Source: Orlajensenia sp001423545 (lineage in GTDB: Bacteria > Actinomycetota > Actinomycetes > Actinomycetales > Microbacteriaceae). From it: a DNA stretch of 64,000 nucleotides. This document shows positions 14,224 to 24,367 of this stretch, in pieces. Under the pieces are notes generated by a model that was given only the letters and a program-made list of their open reading frames with translations, was not told where the DNA came from and searched no databases. A program made the position numbers and the translations under genes. Position 1 is the first letter of the stretch; every line of letters begins with the position of its first letter. The stretch spans positions 1-64,000 of the forward strand of contig LMOK01000001.1 in NCBI GenBank assembly GCA_001423545.1, read 5' to 3'.

Positions 14224-16445
14224 CCTCGACCGACGCCTCGTCAGGTTCCGTCGGCGCGCCGACGAGTCCGCTCGACGCACCGTTGGCCACGGTGCTGGCG
14301 CCGCGCACGGCCACGCCGCTGGCGAAGGCCTTCGGCATCCGCACCGTCGGAGACCTGCTCAGCCACTATCCGCGCCGCTACGCACGTCGCGGCGAACTGA
14401 CGGCGCTCGATCGCCTGCCCCTCGATGAGAACGTCACCATCGTCGCCGAGGTGCGCGAGGTGCGCGGACGCTCGATGAAGAACCGTCGGGGGAACATCCT
14501 CGAGGTGTCCATCTCCGATGGCGCGGGCATCCTGACCCTCACCTTCTTCAACCAGGGCTGGCGTGAGAAGGAACTGCGCCCGGGCGTGCGGGGAGTCTTC
14601 GCGGGCAAGGTCACCGCCTACCGCAGCGCCCTGCAGTTGGCACACCCCGACTACGAGTTGTTCGACGACGGCTCGGTGGCGCTCAGCGGCGTGAACGACC
14701 CCGATGCCGGCAAGCGCTGGTCGGAGATGCCGATCCCGATCTACCCGGCGACGGGGAGCCTGTCGAGCTGGAACATCGCGAAGGCCATCGCGACCACCCT
14801 CGACGGCCTGCGCGGCGTGGGGGATGCCGTTCCCGCAGCCGTGCGCGAGGAGCAGGGGCTGCTCGCCCACGCCAGGGCGCTCGAGCTCGTGCACCGGCCG
14901 CAGACCGACTCCGACTGGAGGCGGGCCCGCGACAGCCTGCGTTTCGCCGAGGCGTTCGTGCTCCAGGCCGCGCTGCTGCAGGAGCGCGCCATCCACCGGG
15001 CCTCGGCCACGACGGCCCGGGTGCCGCGCGCCGGAGGCTACCTCGAGCGCTTCGACGGCATCCTGCCGTTCACCCTCACGGCCGACCAGGAGGAGGTGGG
15101 AGACGAGATCGCCGGCGACCTCGCCGCCACGGCTCCCATGAACCGCCTCGTGCAGGGCGAGGTCGGCTCGGGCAAGACCCTCGTCGCGCTCCGTGCCATG
15201 CTCGCCGTCGCGGAGTCGGGTGGGCAGTCGGCCCTGCTCGCCCCCACAGAGGTGCTCGCGGCGCAGCACCTGCGCTCCATCGCTCGCACCCTCGGCCCCG
15301 ATCTGTCGGCCGAGCTCATGCCCACCCTCATCACCGGGCAGCTCTCGGCCGCTGAGCGCCGCAAGGCGCTGCTGCGGGCCGTCTCCGGCCAATCGCGCAT
15401 CGTCGTCGGTACCCACGCCCTGCTCGGCGAGACCGTGTCGTTCTACGACCTCGGCCTCGTGGTCATCGACGAGCAGCACCGCTTCGGCGTCGACCAGCGC
15501 GAGGCGCTGCGTCTCAAGGGAGCCACGCCTCCGCACGTGCTCGTCCTCACGGCCACACCGATCCCGCGCACCGTCGCCATGACGGTGTTCGGCGACCTCG
15601 ACGTGAGCGTCATCCGCGAGCTCCCGGCCGGTCGTTCGGGCATCGAGTCGTTCGTCGTGCCCCTGGCCGAGAAACCGGGGTGGTGGAATCGGGTCTGGAC
15701 CCGCACGGCCGAGGAACTCGCCCTCGGCAGGCAGGTCTTCGTGGTCTGCCCGGCGATCGACGCCAAGCAGCCCGAGGAGGGCGAGGATCTCGGCGACGAG
15801 CTCGACGAGGCCGAGGTCGAGGCCACGGCGCCCTTGGCGTCGGTGACCGCCACGCTCGCGTCCCTTCGCAGCCATCCCGACCTCGCCGGGCGCCGAATCG
15901 AGGCGCTGCACGGTCGCATGTCGAGTGACGAGAAGGATGCCGTCATGCAGGCGTTCGCGGCCGGCGCCATCGACGTTCTCGTGGCCACGACGGTCATCGA
16001 GGTCGGCGTCGACGTGCCGAACGCCTCGACCATGGTGGTGCTCGATGCCGAGAGGTTCGGCGTCTCTCAGCTGCACCAGTTGCGCGGCCGCGTCGGCCGC
16101 GGGTCGGTTCCCGGACTCTGCCTCCTCGTGACGAACGCAGCCGAGGAGTCGCTCGGCCGCCAACGCGTCGATGCCGTCGCCGCCACTCTCGACGGTTTCG
16201 AACTCGCCCAGGCCGACCTCGAGCTCCGCCGCGAAGGCGACGTGCTCGGTGGTCTGCAATCCGGAGGGCGCTCGTCGCTCCGACTGCTGCGCGTCGCCCA
16301 GGACGGCGAGATCATCGCCGACGCGCGTCGAGCCGTGCAGGAGATCCTCGACGTCGACCCGGCGTTCGCCGACCATCCCGAGCTGCGCGAGGCCGTCGCC
16401 CGCCGGCTCGACGAGTCGGAGCGCGAATACCTCAACAAGGCGTGA
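14220..16445 (+). CDS. recG: ATP-dependent DNA helicase RecG
   Basis: This 741-residue protein remodels stalled forks and Holliday junctions. It carries an N-terminal wedge/OB domain (VGDLLSHYPRRYARRGEL; MKNRRGNILEVSISDG), Walker A NRLVQGEVGSGKTLVAL near residue 315, and motif II VVIDEQHRFGVDQR. TATPIPRTVAMTVFGDLDVSVI and the C-terminal helicase motif VATTVIEVGVDVPNAS/QLHQLRGRVGRG follow. It starts inside the stop of the TPR gene. Confidence 0.96.
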   Translation: MTSTDASSGSVGAPTSPLDAPLATVLAPRTATPLAKAFGIRTVGDLLSHYPRRYARRGELTALDRLPLDENVTIVAEVREVRGRSMKNRRGNILEVSISDGAGILTLTFFNQGWREKELRPGVRGVFAGKVTAYRSALQLAHPDYELFDDGSVALSGVNDPDAGKRWSEMPIPIYPATGSLSSWNIAKAIATTLDGLRGVGDAVPAAVREEQGLLAHARALELVHRPQTDSDWRRARDSLRFAEAFVLQAALLQERAIHRASATTARVPRAGGYLERFDGILPFTLTADQEEVGDEIAGDLAATAPMNRLVQGEVGSGKTLVALRAMLAVAESGGQSALLAPTEVLAAQHLRSIARTLGPDLSAELMPTLITGQLSAAERRKALLRAVSGQSRIVVGTHALLGETVSFYDLGLVVIDEQHRFGVDQREALRLKGATPPHVLVLTATPIPRTVAMTVFGDLDVSVIRELPAGRSGIESFVVPLAEKPGWWNRVWTRTAEELALGRQVFVVCPAIDAKQPEEGEDLGDELDEAEVEATAPLASVTATLASLRSHPDLAGRRIEALHGRMSSDEKDAVMQAFAAGAIDVLVATTVIEVGVDVPNASTMVVLDAERFGVSQLHQLRGRVGRGSVPGLCLLVTNAAEESLGRQRVDAVAATLDGFELAQADLELRREGDVLGGLQSGGRSSLRLLRVAQDGEIIADARRAVQEILDVDPAFADHPELREAVARRLDESEREYLNKA

Positions 16446-16515
16446 CGACCCCTGTTCGGGGATTCACACCGGCTCTCCAGCAGAGGAGTCATGCCGAAAG
16501 GCTAGGGTGAAACCC

Positions 16516-17000
16516 ATGCGCAGGATCGCCGTCGTTCCCGGTTCGTTCGACCCAGCCACGTTGGGTCACCTCGACGTGATCGAGCGTGCCGCGGGCCTGT
16601 TCGACGAGCTGCACGTGCTCGTCGTGCACAATCCCGACAAGAACGCCCTGCTCCCCATCGCCCAGCGGGTCAGCCTGCTGGAGCGGGCCATCGCCGAGTC
16701 CGGTGCCGGCGGCAACATCGTCGTCGCCTCGTGGAGTGTCGGACTGCTCGTCGACTACTGCACCGAGGTCGGGGCGTCCGTGCTGGTGAAGGGGATCCGC
16801 TCCCAGGTCGATGTGGCCTACGAGACCCCGATGGCGATCGTCAACCGCAATCTCGCCGGCGTGGAGACCATCTTCATGCTCCCCGATCCTGCACACGCCC
16901 ACGTGTCCAGTTCCCTCGTCCGACAGGTCGCGGCTCTCGGGGGCGACGTGGCCCCCTACGTGCCGCGGGCCGTCGCCGATTTCCTCCAAGGGTCACTTCG

Positions 17001-17004
<4 letters not shown>
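16516..17004 (+). CDS. coaD: Phosphopantetheine adenylyltransferase
   Basis: The 162-residue nucleotidyltransferase makes dephospho-CoA. The motif VVPGSFDPATLGHLDVIERA (HxGH-like TLGH) is at the N-terminus and VKGIRSQVDVAYE and AHVSSSLVRQVA near the C-terminus. TAGGGT at 16503-16508 ends 7 bp before the ATG, suggesting a leaderless transcript. The stop overlaps the MoxR gene start by ATGA. Confidence 0.95.
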
Positions 17005-18041
<1,037 letters not shown>

Positions 18042-18049
18042 CCCGCACG

Positions 18050-19393
18050 ATGGCCGACGACGCCCGTTCCCAGAAGCTGTGGTGGCCACGCCCGACCGTG
18101 CGGGGCTGGGCCTTCCTCGCGGCGGGCATCGCGATGTTCTTGTACGGGCTGTTCCTCGAGCGCCGTGACGCCCTCTTCGTCGCCTGCTTCCTGATCGCCA
18201 TCCCGCTCGTCGCCATGGGATATGTGCTCGTGCGACGGATGCGGGTGCACGTGACCCGCTCCTTCTCGCCGGTGATCGTGCCGGCCGGGTCGGAGGCCGT
18301 GGTCTCGCTGGTGGTCCAGAACCTCTCGCTGCGCCCGAGCTACGGCGCGCGCTGGCGCGACCAGGCCGAAGCCGGCATCTCCGTGCCGGCCAGTGCCCTC
18401 ATGCCGAGCCTCGGGCGCCACGGGCGCGTCGACGAGGGCGACACCGCACGCCTGGAGTACACCCTCACCCCGCGCCGCCGCGGAGTGTTCGGCATCGGGC
18501 CGCTCATCCTCGATCGGGCCGACCCCTTCGGGCTCGCATCGGGCGAGCAGACGGCCGGGGTTCCGCACGACCTCGTCGTGACACCGCGCGTGACTCCGCT
18601 GCCGGGCAACGCCCTGTCGCTCACCAACGGCGACGGCAGCATGCACGAACTGCTGCGTCATTCGAACCCGAACTCCGACGAGCTGATCGCCCGTGAGTAT
18701 CGCCCCGGCGACCCGTTGCGCCGCATGAACTGGCCGGCCACGGCACGCCACGGCGAGCTCATGGTGCGTCAGGAGGAGCAGCGCAGCAACCCCGAGGCCC
18801 GGCTCATCATCGACACCACCCACTCGGTCGGCGTGCGCGGCGGCTCCACCATCACGCGGCCCCGCCTCGACGGCGCCTTCGAGCTCTCGCTCGAGATGGC
18901 GGCATCCATCGGCATCCACCTGCTCGATGCGGGGTTCAGGCTCGACGTGATCGAGACAGGGGCTAGCCAGCTCTCGCCGGCCGCGGACCGCGTCCGGGGC
19001 GGCCTGCGTGGCGACACCCCGACGCCGTACCGCCTTCCGGCCGGCGATCGCGACCTGCTCGAGGGCCTTGCGAACCTCGTGCTCCCTGCGAACGGAGGCG
19101 GCCGGGACACCCGCGCAGATTCCCCGGGCAGTGCCATCCGGAACCCGGGCAACAGGTTGCCGACCTTCGCCGTCCTGATCGACGTCGACGTGAGGGAGGC
19201 GCAGGAGCTCGCAGCGCTCCGGCCCTACTCCGAGCCCGCCATCGCCTTCGTGGTCGACACCGTCGCCCCGGTGGTCGTCGAACAGCTCGAGGACGCCGGC
19301 TGGCGGTGCGTGCAGCTCCGCAACGCCCGCGGTATCGCCCAGGCATGGGAGCAGACCGGACGCGAGCGGAGGCCCGTCGATGAGCCGGTCTGA
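18050..19393 (+). CDS. DUF58 domain membrane protein
   Basis: The 447-residue protein has two N-terminal membrane helices (GWAFLAAGIAMFLYGLFL; LFVACFLIAIPLVAMGYVLV), a beta-rich region, and the DUF58 signature REYRPGDPLRRMNWPATARHGELMVRQEE near residue 225. A degenerate VWA-like fold follows. The partner is presumably the MoxR ATPase upstream. It overlaps the next gene by 14 bases. Function beyond envelope association is unknown. Confidence 0.85.
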   Translation: MADDARSQKLWWPRPTVRGWAFLAAGIAMFLYGLFLERRDALFVACFLIAIPLVAMGYVLVRRMRVHVTRSFSPVIVPAGSEAVVSLVVQNLSLRPSYGARWRDQAEAGISVPASALMPSLGRHGRVDEGDTARLEYTLTPRRRGVFGIGPLILDRADPFGLASGEQTAGVPHDLVVTPRVTPLPGNALSLTNGDGSMHELLRHSNPNSDELIAREYRPGDPLRRMNWPATARHGELMVRQEEQRSNPEARLIIDTTHSVGVRGGSTITRPRLDGAFELSLEMAASIGIHLLDAGFRLDVIETGASQLSPAADRVRGGLRGDTPTPYRLPAGDRDLLEGLANLVLPANGGGRDTRADSPGSAIRNPGNRLPTFAVLIDVDVREAQELAALRPYSEPAIAFVVDTVAPVVVEQLEDAGWRCVQLRNARGIAQAWEQTGRERRPVDEPV

Positions 19394-21710
19394 GACCACG
19401 CCGCGCTTCGCCGAGCGCGGCCGCAACTACTGGCCTCTCACCGGCGCCCTCGTCGTGCTGCTGCTGGTCGCGTCGATGGCGCTCGGCCCGGTTCTGCGTG
19501 GGTCGAGCTGGTGGTGGGTCATGGCCGCTGTCTCGACCATCACCCTCGTCTCCGCCGGCGCCTTCAGGCACCTGGGCTGGGCTCGGTCGGTCGTGCCGCT
19601 CGCCGCAGGCGGGGTGCTGCTGGTGACGCTCACCCTGTTCTTCGGCAACGGCTCGGGTCTGCTCTGGCTGGTACCGACCCCCGGAACCGTCGAGCAGTGG
19701 GGCGGACTGGCTGAAGCGGGCATGCTGTCCATCCAGCAGCAGGCGGTTCCGGCCGTCGTCTATCCGGGAATCCTGTTCCTGCTCGCCGTCGGTGCCGGCC
19801 TGCTCGCGATCGCCCTCGACACCGTCGCGATCACGCTGCGGTTCCCCGCGATCGCCGGCGCGCTCATCCTCATCCCCGTCTCGGTGCCCGCTCTCATCAC
19901 CAAGTCGGGAACCGACCTCGCGGCCCTCGTCCTCACGGCCTGCGCCTACCTGCTGCTGCTGCGCGTCGACGTGCGCATCCGTCGCCGTAGCGAGGCGGCC
20001 ACCCGGGACCGCGGTCGCGCAGCTCCTCGCAGCAGCGGTCCGGAACGACGCGGGCCCGGGCCGCTCTGGGGTTCGCTGGGGGTCGGGGCCATCGCCATAG
20101 TCTCGGCGCTGGTGCTCTCGGCAGCCACCCCGGCCCTGTCGGATTCCTCCGTCATCTCCAACAAGCAGACCGGGGTGCTGTTCGGGTCGGGCGTGAGCCC
20201 GCTGATCGACCTCGGCCAGGACCTGCGGCGGCCCGAGGCGTCCCTGGCGATGCACTACGGCACGACGGCGGAGGACCAGCCCTACTTCAAGCTGCTCACC
20301 CTCGACTCGTTCTCGGAGGACCTCGAGTGGGTGGCGGGCCGTGGAGCGACCGACATCACGAACACGATGGACGAGTTCGGAGAACCGGAGGGGCTGACGG
20401 ATGCCGTCGAGCGCGACGAGATCAGCACCACGGTGCAGATCGACACCGTCATCAGCTCTTGGCTTCCGGTGCCGTATCCGGCGACGAGCATCGAGGGGCT
20501 CGACGGCGACTGGCAGTGGGACGACGGCGCCCTCACCGTGTCGAGCGACGAGTCGACGACGCAGGGGCAGAGCTACAAGGTCGCCGGCCTCGAGCTCAAG
20601 CCGACGGCCGAACAGCTGCGGGCCAGCGGCACCGACTACCCCGAAGCCATCACGCAGTACCTCGAGCTGCCGGAGAACGCTCCGGCCATCATCGGCGAGC
20701 TGGCCGCCGAGGAGACCGCGAACGTCGCGAACCCCTACGACGCGGCGATCGCGCTGCAGCGCTACTTCCGGAGCAGCGCCTACGCCTACTCGACGGAGGC
20801 CCCGGTCGACGAGGGATACGACGGCGGCAGCCTTGACGTCATCGCGCGCTTCCTCGACGTGAAGAAGGGCTACTGCATCCACTTCGCCTCGGCGATGGCC
20901 GTCATGGCCCGCAGCCTCGGCATCCCGTCGCGCATCGCCCTCGGCTACCTTCCCGGCGACAGCACCCGCGACACCATGGAGGGCCTGCCGCGCTGGAACG
21001 TGACGACGCACGACCTGCACACCTGGCCCGAGCTCTACTTCCCCGGCGTGGGATGGGTGCCGTTCGAGCCGACGACGGGCCGCGGGTCGATTCCCGACTA
21101 CGCGCGTGGCGTCGGACAAGCGTCGACGGCCCCGCTCGCACCGTCGACGAACGACCAGGCGAACCGCGATGCCGCTCTGCAGGACCGGGAGCAGAACTCG
21201 GGCGGGGTCGCCTCGGCGGCGCAGGTCTCGCTGCTCTGGCTCCAGGTGTCGCTCGTCGTTCTGGGCGCCGTGCTGATCCTGCTGCTCCCGTTCGTGATCC
21301 GCACGGTGGGCCGCCTGCAGCGCCGCCGACGAGTCGCATCCGGCCGAGCGTCACCGTCACTGCTCTGGCGCGAACTCGTCGACTCCGCCGTCGATCTGGG
21401 CCTCGGGGTGCCCGATACCGAGACCGCGCGGCATCTTGCCAGCCGGCTGTCAGCATCCGGTGGCCTGACGGATGCCGTTGCCGCCGCGCTCGAGCGGCTG
21501 CGCGACGCCGTCGAACACGAGCGGTACGCCCGGCCCGGCGCGGAGGCCCGGCACCGCAACGAGGCCCTCGTCGACGACCTCGATGCCGTGCTGGCATCCC
21601 TGCGCTCCGGTGTCGATGTGCGCGCTCGCCTGCGTGCAGCGCTCCTGCCTCGATCGCTGCGTCCCGAGGCGTTCGGTCCGGGCCGCGGAAGAAGCGCCGC
21701 CGCCGCGTAG
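19380..21710 (+). CDS. TgpA-type membrane transglutaminase-like protease
   Basis: The 776-residue protein has a multi-helix N-terminal membrane region (to about residue 190), then an extracytoplasmic domain with the transglutaminase catalytic set. The Cys lies in KKGYCIHFASAMAVMARSLGIPSRIALGY near residue 499, the His in THDLHTWPELYF and the Asp-region in WVPFEPTTGRGS. One more membrane helix near residue 625 and a cytoplasmic DUF4129-like tail follow. The substrate is not known; the context is the MoxR-DUF58-TgpA set. Confidence 0.87.
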   Translation: MSRSETTPRFAERGRNYWPLTGALVVLLLVASMALGPVLRGSSWWWVMAAVSTITLVSAGAFRHLGWARSVVPLAAGGVLLVTLTLFFGNGSGLLWLVPTPGTVEQWGGLAEAGMLSIQQQAVPAVVYPGILFLLAVGAGLLAIALDTVAITLRFPAIAGALILIPVSVPALITKSGTDLAALVLTACAYLLLLRVDVRIRRRSEAATRDRGRAAPRSSGPERRGPGPLWGSLGVGAIAIVSALVLSAATPALSDSSVISNKQTGVLFGSGVSPLIDLGQDLRRPEASLAMHYGTTAEDQPYFKLLTLDSFSEDLEWVAGRGATDITNTMDEFGEPEGLTDAVERDEISTTVQIDTVISSWLPVPYPATSIEGLDGDWQWDDGALTVSSDESTTQGQSYKVAGLELKPTAEQLRASGTDYPEAITQYLELPENAPAIIGELAAEETANVANPYDAAIALQRYFRSSAYAYSTEAPVDEGYDGGSLDVIARFLDVKKGYCIHFASAMAVMARSLGIPSRIALGYLPGDSTRDTMEGLPRWNVTTHDLHTWPELYFPGVGWVPFEPTTGRGSIPDYARGVGQASTAPLAPSTNDQANRDAALQDREQNSGGVASAAQVSLLWLQVSLVVLGAVLILLLPFVIRTVGRLQRRRRVASGRASPSLLWRELVDSAVDLGLGVPDTETARHLASRLSASGGLTDAVAAALERLRDAVEHERYARPGAEARHRNEALVDDLDAVLASLRSGVDVRARLRAALLPRSLRPEAFGPGRGRSAAAA

Positions 21711-21713
21711 AAT
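21708..21713 (+). promoter_or_regulatory. -10 box of the yceD-rpmF promoter
   Basis: TAGAAT lies across the stop of the transglutaminase gene, with 8 bp before the GTG of yceD, so the transcript would be leaderless and independent of the upstream operon. Confidence 0.55.
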
Positions 21714-21721
21714 CGATCCTC

Positions 21722-22291
21722 GTGAGCAAGTTCGAGAAGACCCCGTACATGGTCAACGTCCGTGACCTCCTACACCGCCCAGGTGAGATGCGCGAGCACG
21801 ACCTGACCATCCCACTGACCGAGAACATGGGGGAGGGGCTGGTGGCGGTGCGCGCCGGTCAATCCGTCGATGTCGACGTGCGTCTGGAGTCGGTGCACGA
21901 GGGCGTTCTGGTCTCCGCCGACGTGTCCGCGACGGCCGATGGAGAGTGCGGCCGATGCCTCACAGACATCTCCCTGCCTGTCGAAGTCGAGTTTCAGGAG
22001 CTTTTCGCGTATTCTTCTGGAGAAGCTTTCGAGTATGAGGTTCAAGACGACCACGTGGATCTTGAATCACTCATCAGGGATGCGGTGGTGCTAGCACTTC
22101 CGTTCCAGCCGGTGTGTCGGCCTGATTGCCCCGGTCTCGATCCCGAGACAGGGCTGCGGATCGAAGAACACCCGGAACTCGGTGAACGAGTGCAGCATGA
22201 CCCGCGATGGGCCGCGCTTGCAGGCCTGGGAGCTTCCTCAGACATCAGCGACAGCTCTCAGGAGCGCGCTGAACAGCAGAAAGAGAGTTGA
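21722..22291 (+). CDS. yceD: YceD/DUF177 family protein
   Basis: The 189-residue protein has the DUF177 metal-like Cys signature: GECGRCLTDISLPVEVEF near residue 80 and PVCRPDCPGLDPETGLR near residue 135. It is the usual partner located before rpmF; in plants and bacteria members affect 23S rRNA accumulation. The GTG start beginning SKFEKTPYMVNVRDLL is supported by TAGAAT 8 bp upstream. It lies 3 bases before rpmF. Confidence 0.88.
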   Translation: MSKFEKTPYMVNVRDLLHRPGEMREHDLTIPLTENMGEGLVAVRAGQSVDVDVRLESVHEGVLVSADVSATADGECGRCLTDISLPVEVEFQELFAYSSGEAFEYEVQDDHVDLESLIRDAVVLALPFQPVCRPDCPGLDPETGLRIEEHPELGERVQHDPRWAALAGLGASSDISDSSQERAEQQKES

Positions 22292-22294
22292 ATC

Positions 22295-22498
22295 ATGGCT
22301 GTTCCCAAGCGGAAGAAGTCTCGCAGCAACACCCACTCGCGTCGTTCGCAGTGGAAGGCCGAGGTCCCCACGCTCGTCAAGACCGTCGAGAACGGCAAGG
22401 TCACCTACAGCCTTCCGCACCGCGCCAAGGTCGTCGAGGACTCCGCAGGCACCGCCCTGTTCCTCGAGTACAAGGGCCGCAAGGTCGCCGACGTCTGA
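22295..22498 (+). CDS. rpmF: 50S ribosomal protein L32
   Basis: The 67-residue protein begins MAVPKRKKSRSNTHSRRSQWKA, typical of L32. There is no Cys zinc ribbon, so it is the zinc-independent form. AGAAAGAGAG lies just upstream. It is co-transcribed with yceD. Confidence 0.95.
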   Translation: MAVPKRKKSRSNTHSRRSQWKAEVPTLVKTVENGKVTYSLPHRAKVVEDSAGTALFLEYKGRKVADV

Positions 22499-22572
22499 AT
22501 CGATCGTCAGGCTCGCGGGCTGACGGCAACGTCGGCCCGCGCCTTTCGTTTCGGACTGCGGACATCGCACTC

Positions 22573-23289
22573 GTGAGTACCTCGGGGAATCCTCCGGAGG
22601 ACCTGCTCGCTCAGCTCGGCATCGAACTCGATGCCGAGCTCTTCGAGCTTGCCCTGACGCATCGCTCGTATGCCTACGAGCACGGCGGCATCCCGACGAA
22701 CGAGCGACTCGAATTCCTGGGCGACTCGATCCTCGGGCAGGCCGTCACGGTGATGCTCTACCGCGAGTTCCCCACGCTCGAGGAGGGTGAACTCGCCAAG
22801 CGGCGAGCGAGTCTCGTGAGCAGCGCCGCCCTCGCCGAGATCGCGCGTCAGAACGACATCGGCAGCTACGTGCGGCTCGGTCGCGGGGAGACTCGGACCG
22901 GCGGGCGCGACAAGGCGTCGATCCTCGCCGACACGGTCGAGGCGATCATCGGCGCCGTCTATCTCGATCGCGGGGGCGACGCAGCGACGGCCTTCGTGCT
23001 GCGCATGATCGATCCTCTGCTCACCGACCCCGATCGGTTCGGTGCGTCGATGGATCCGAAGACGAGCCTGCAGGAGAGCGCCGCCCGCCACGGCAAGACG
23101 GCACCTGCGTACTCCATCAGCGAGAGCGGCCCGGATCACTCCAAGGTCTTCGTCGCCACAGTCACCGTCGGCGACGTCACGGCGACCGGCGAGGGCACCA
23201 GCAAGAAGCACGCCGAGATGGCCGCAGCCCTCGAGGCCTGGTCGTTGCTCGACGGTGTCGCTGCGAAGTCCTCCAGTTCGGCGAAGTAG
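22573..23289 (+). CDS. rnc: Ribonuclease III
   Basis: The 238-residue dsRNA endonuclease has the signature NERLEFLGDSILG near residue 42, DTVEAIIGAVYLDRGG (second metal-ligand block), and a C-terminal dsRNA-binding domain ending GEGTSKKHAEMAAALEAWSLL. It processes rRNA precursors. It uses a GTG start 74 bases after rpmF and mutM follows after 8 bases. Confidence 0.94.
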   Translation: MSTSGNPPEDLLAQLGIELDAELFELALTHRSYAYEHGGIPTNERLEFLGDSILGQAVTVMLYREFPTLEEGELAKRRASLVSSAALAEIARQNDIGSYVRLGRGETRTGGRDKASILADTVEAIIGAVYLDRGGDAATAFVLRMIDPLLTDPDRFGASMDPKTSLQESAARHGKTAPAYSISESGPDHSKVFVATVTVGDVTATGEGTSKKHAEMAAALEAWSLLDGVAAKSSSSAK

Positions 23290-23297
23290 CGCCGGGC

Positions 23298-24218
23298 GTG
23301 CCTGAACTTCCCGAGGTCGAGGTCGTCAGAGCCGGCCTCGAACCCGCCGTGACAGGCGCCGTCATCGCCGGCGTCGAGGTGTTCGAGCCACGCTCGCTGA
23401 AGCGGCACGTCGTCACCCGAGGCCCCTTCGTCGACCTCGTCGAGGGGCGACGGATGCTCGCTGCGGTGCGCCGGGGCAAGTTCCTCTGGCTTCCGCTCGA
23501 CTCGGGCGACGCTCTCGTCACCCACCTCGGCATGAGCGGTCAGGTGCTGTTGCGCGCTCCGGGGTACGAGGAGGCCGGGCTCCTGCGCATCCGCCTGCAC
23601 CTGGATCATCCCGACCACGGCGAGCTCTGGGTGAACTTCGTCGACCAGCGCATCTTCGGGTCGATGGCGGTCGACGCCATGGTTCCCACCGGCGACGGTG
23701 CCGTTGCGGGCTACGGGGGAGCGGCATCCGGAGACTGGGATCGATCGATCCCGAGCCAGGTCGCGCACATCGCGCGGGACCCGCTCGATCCGGCCTTCTC
23801 CGACGTGGCGTTCCTCGCAGCCCTCGCCCGAACGCGCACCGGCATCAAACGCTCGCTGCTCAACCAGAACCTGGTGAGCGGAATCGGCAACATCTACGCC
23901 GATGAGGCACTGTGGGCCGCGAAGGTGCACTACGACACCCCGTCGGCCGGCCTGTCGCGGGTGACAGCACGACTGCTGCTGAGCGAGGTTCGGCACGTCC
24001 TGCAGAAGGCCCTGGCCGAGGGCGGCACGAGCTTCGATGCGCAGTACGTCAACGTGAACGGGGCGTCGGGTTACTTCTCGCACTCGCTGAACGCCTACGG
24101 CCAGCAGGGCAAGCCGTGCCCGCGCTGCGGAACAGCGATCGTGCGCGAGACCTTCATGAACCGCGGCTCGCACTTCTGCCCGCGGTGCCAGCGGAGGCCG
24201 CGAGGGGCGGCGGGTTAG
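23298..24218 (+). CDS. mutM: Formamidopyrimidine-DNA glycosylase
   Basis: The 306-residue bifunctional glycosylase removes 8-oxoguanine. It has the mature PELPEVEVVRAGLEP start with the catalytic Pro and Glu, GMSGQ, the helix-two-turn-helix GIKRSLLNQNLVSGIGNIYADEALW, and the C-terminal zinc finger CPRCGTAIVRETFMNRGSHFCPRCQ. It uses a GTG start 8 bases after rnc. Confidence 0.96.
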   Translation: MPELPEVEVVRAGLEPAVTGAVIAGVEVFEPRSLKRHVVTRGPFVDLVEGRRMLAAVRRGKFLWLPLDSGDALVTHLGMSGQVLLRAPGYEEAGLLRIRLHLDHPDHGELWVNFVDQRIFGSMAVDAMVPTGDGAVAGYGGAASGDWDRSIPSQVAHIARDPLDPAFSDVAFLAALARTRTGIKRSLLNQNLVSGIGNIYADEALWAAKVHYDTPSAGLSRVTARLLLSEVRHVLQKALAEGGTSFDAQYVNVNGASGYFSHSLNAYGQQGKPCPRCGTAIVRETFMNRGSHFCPRCQRRPRGAAG

Positions 24219-24367
24219 CCGGCTCTCACGCTCCATAGGCGTTTGAGGGTGTGATCAGCGCCGGAGGCGGTTGATCGGCCGTCTGAGAGAGGGTGGTCGG
24301 GGATAGCAGTCGTGTTCCGGGGATTTCCTTGGTTCGGGCTGCCGCCTTTCGCGTGAGCGTCGAGACG

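Noticed and set aside
24253..24276. Imperfect hairpin (GATCA/TGATC plus CGCC/GGCG) after mutM as a terminator
   Set aside because: It has an internal loop and no T tract, so support is too weak.
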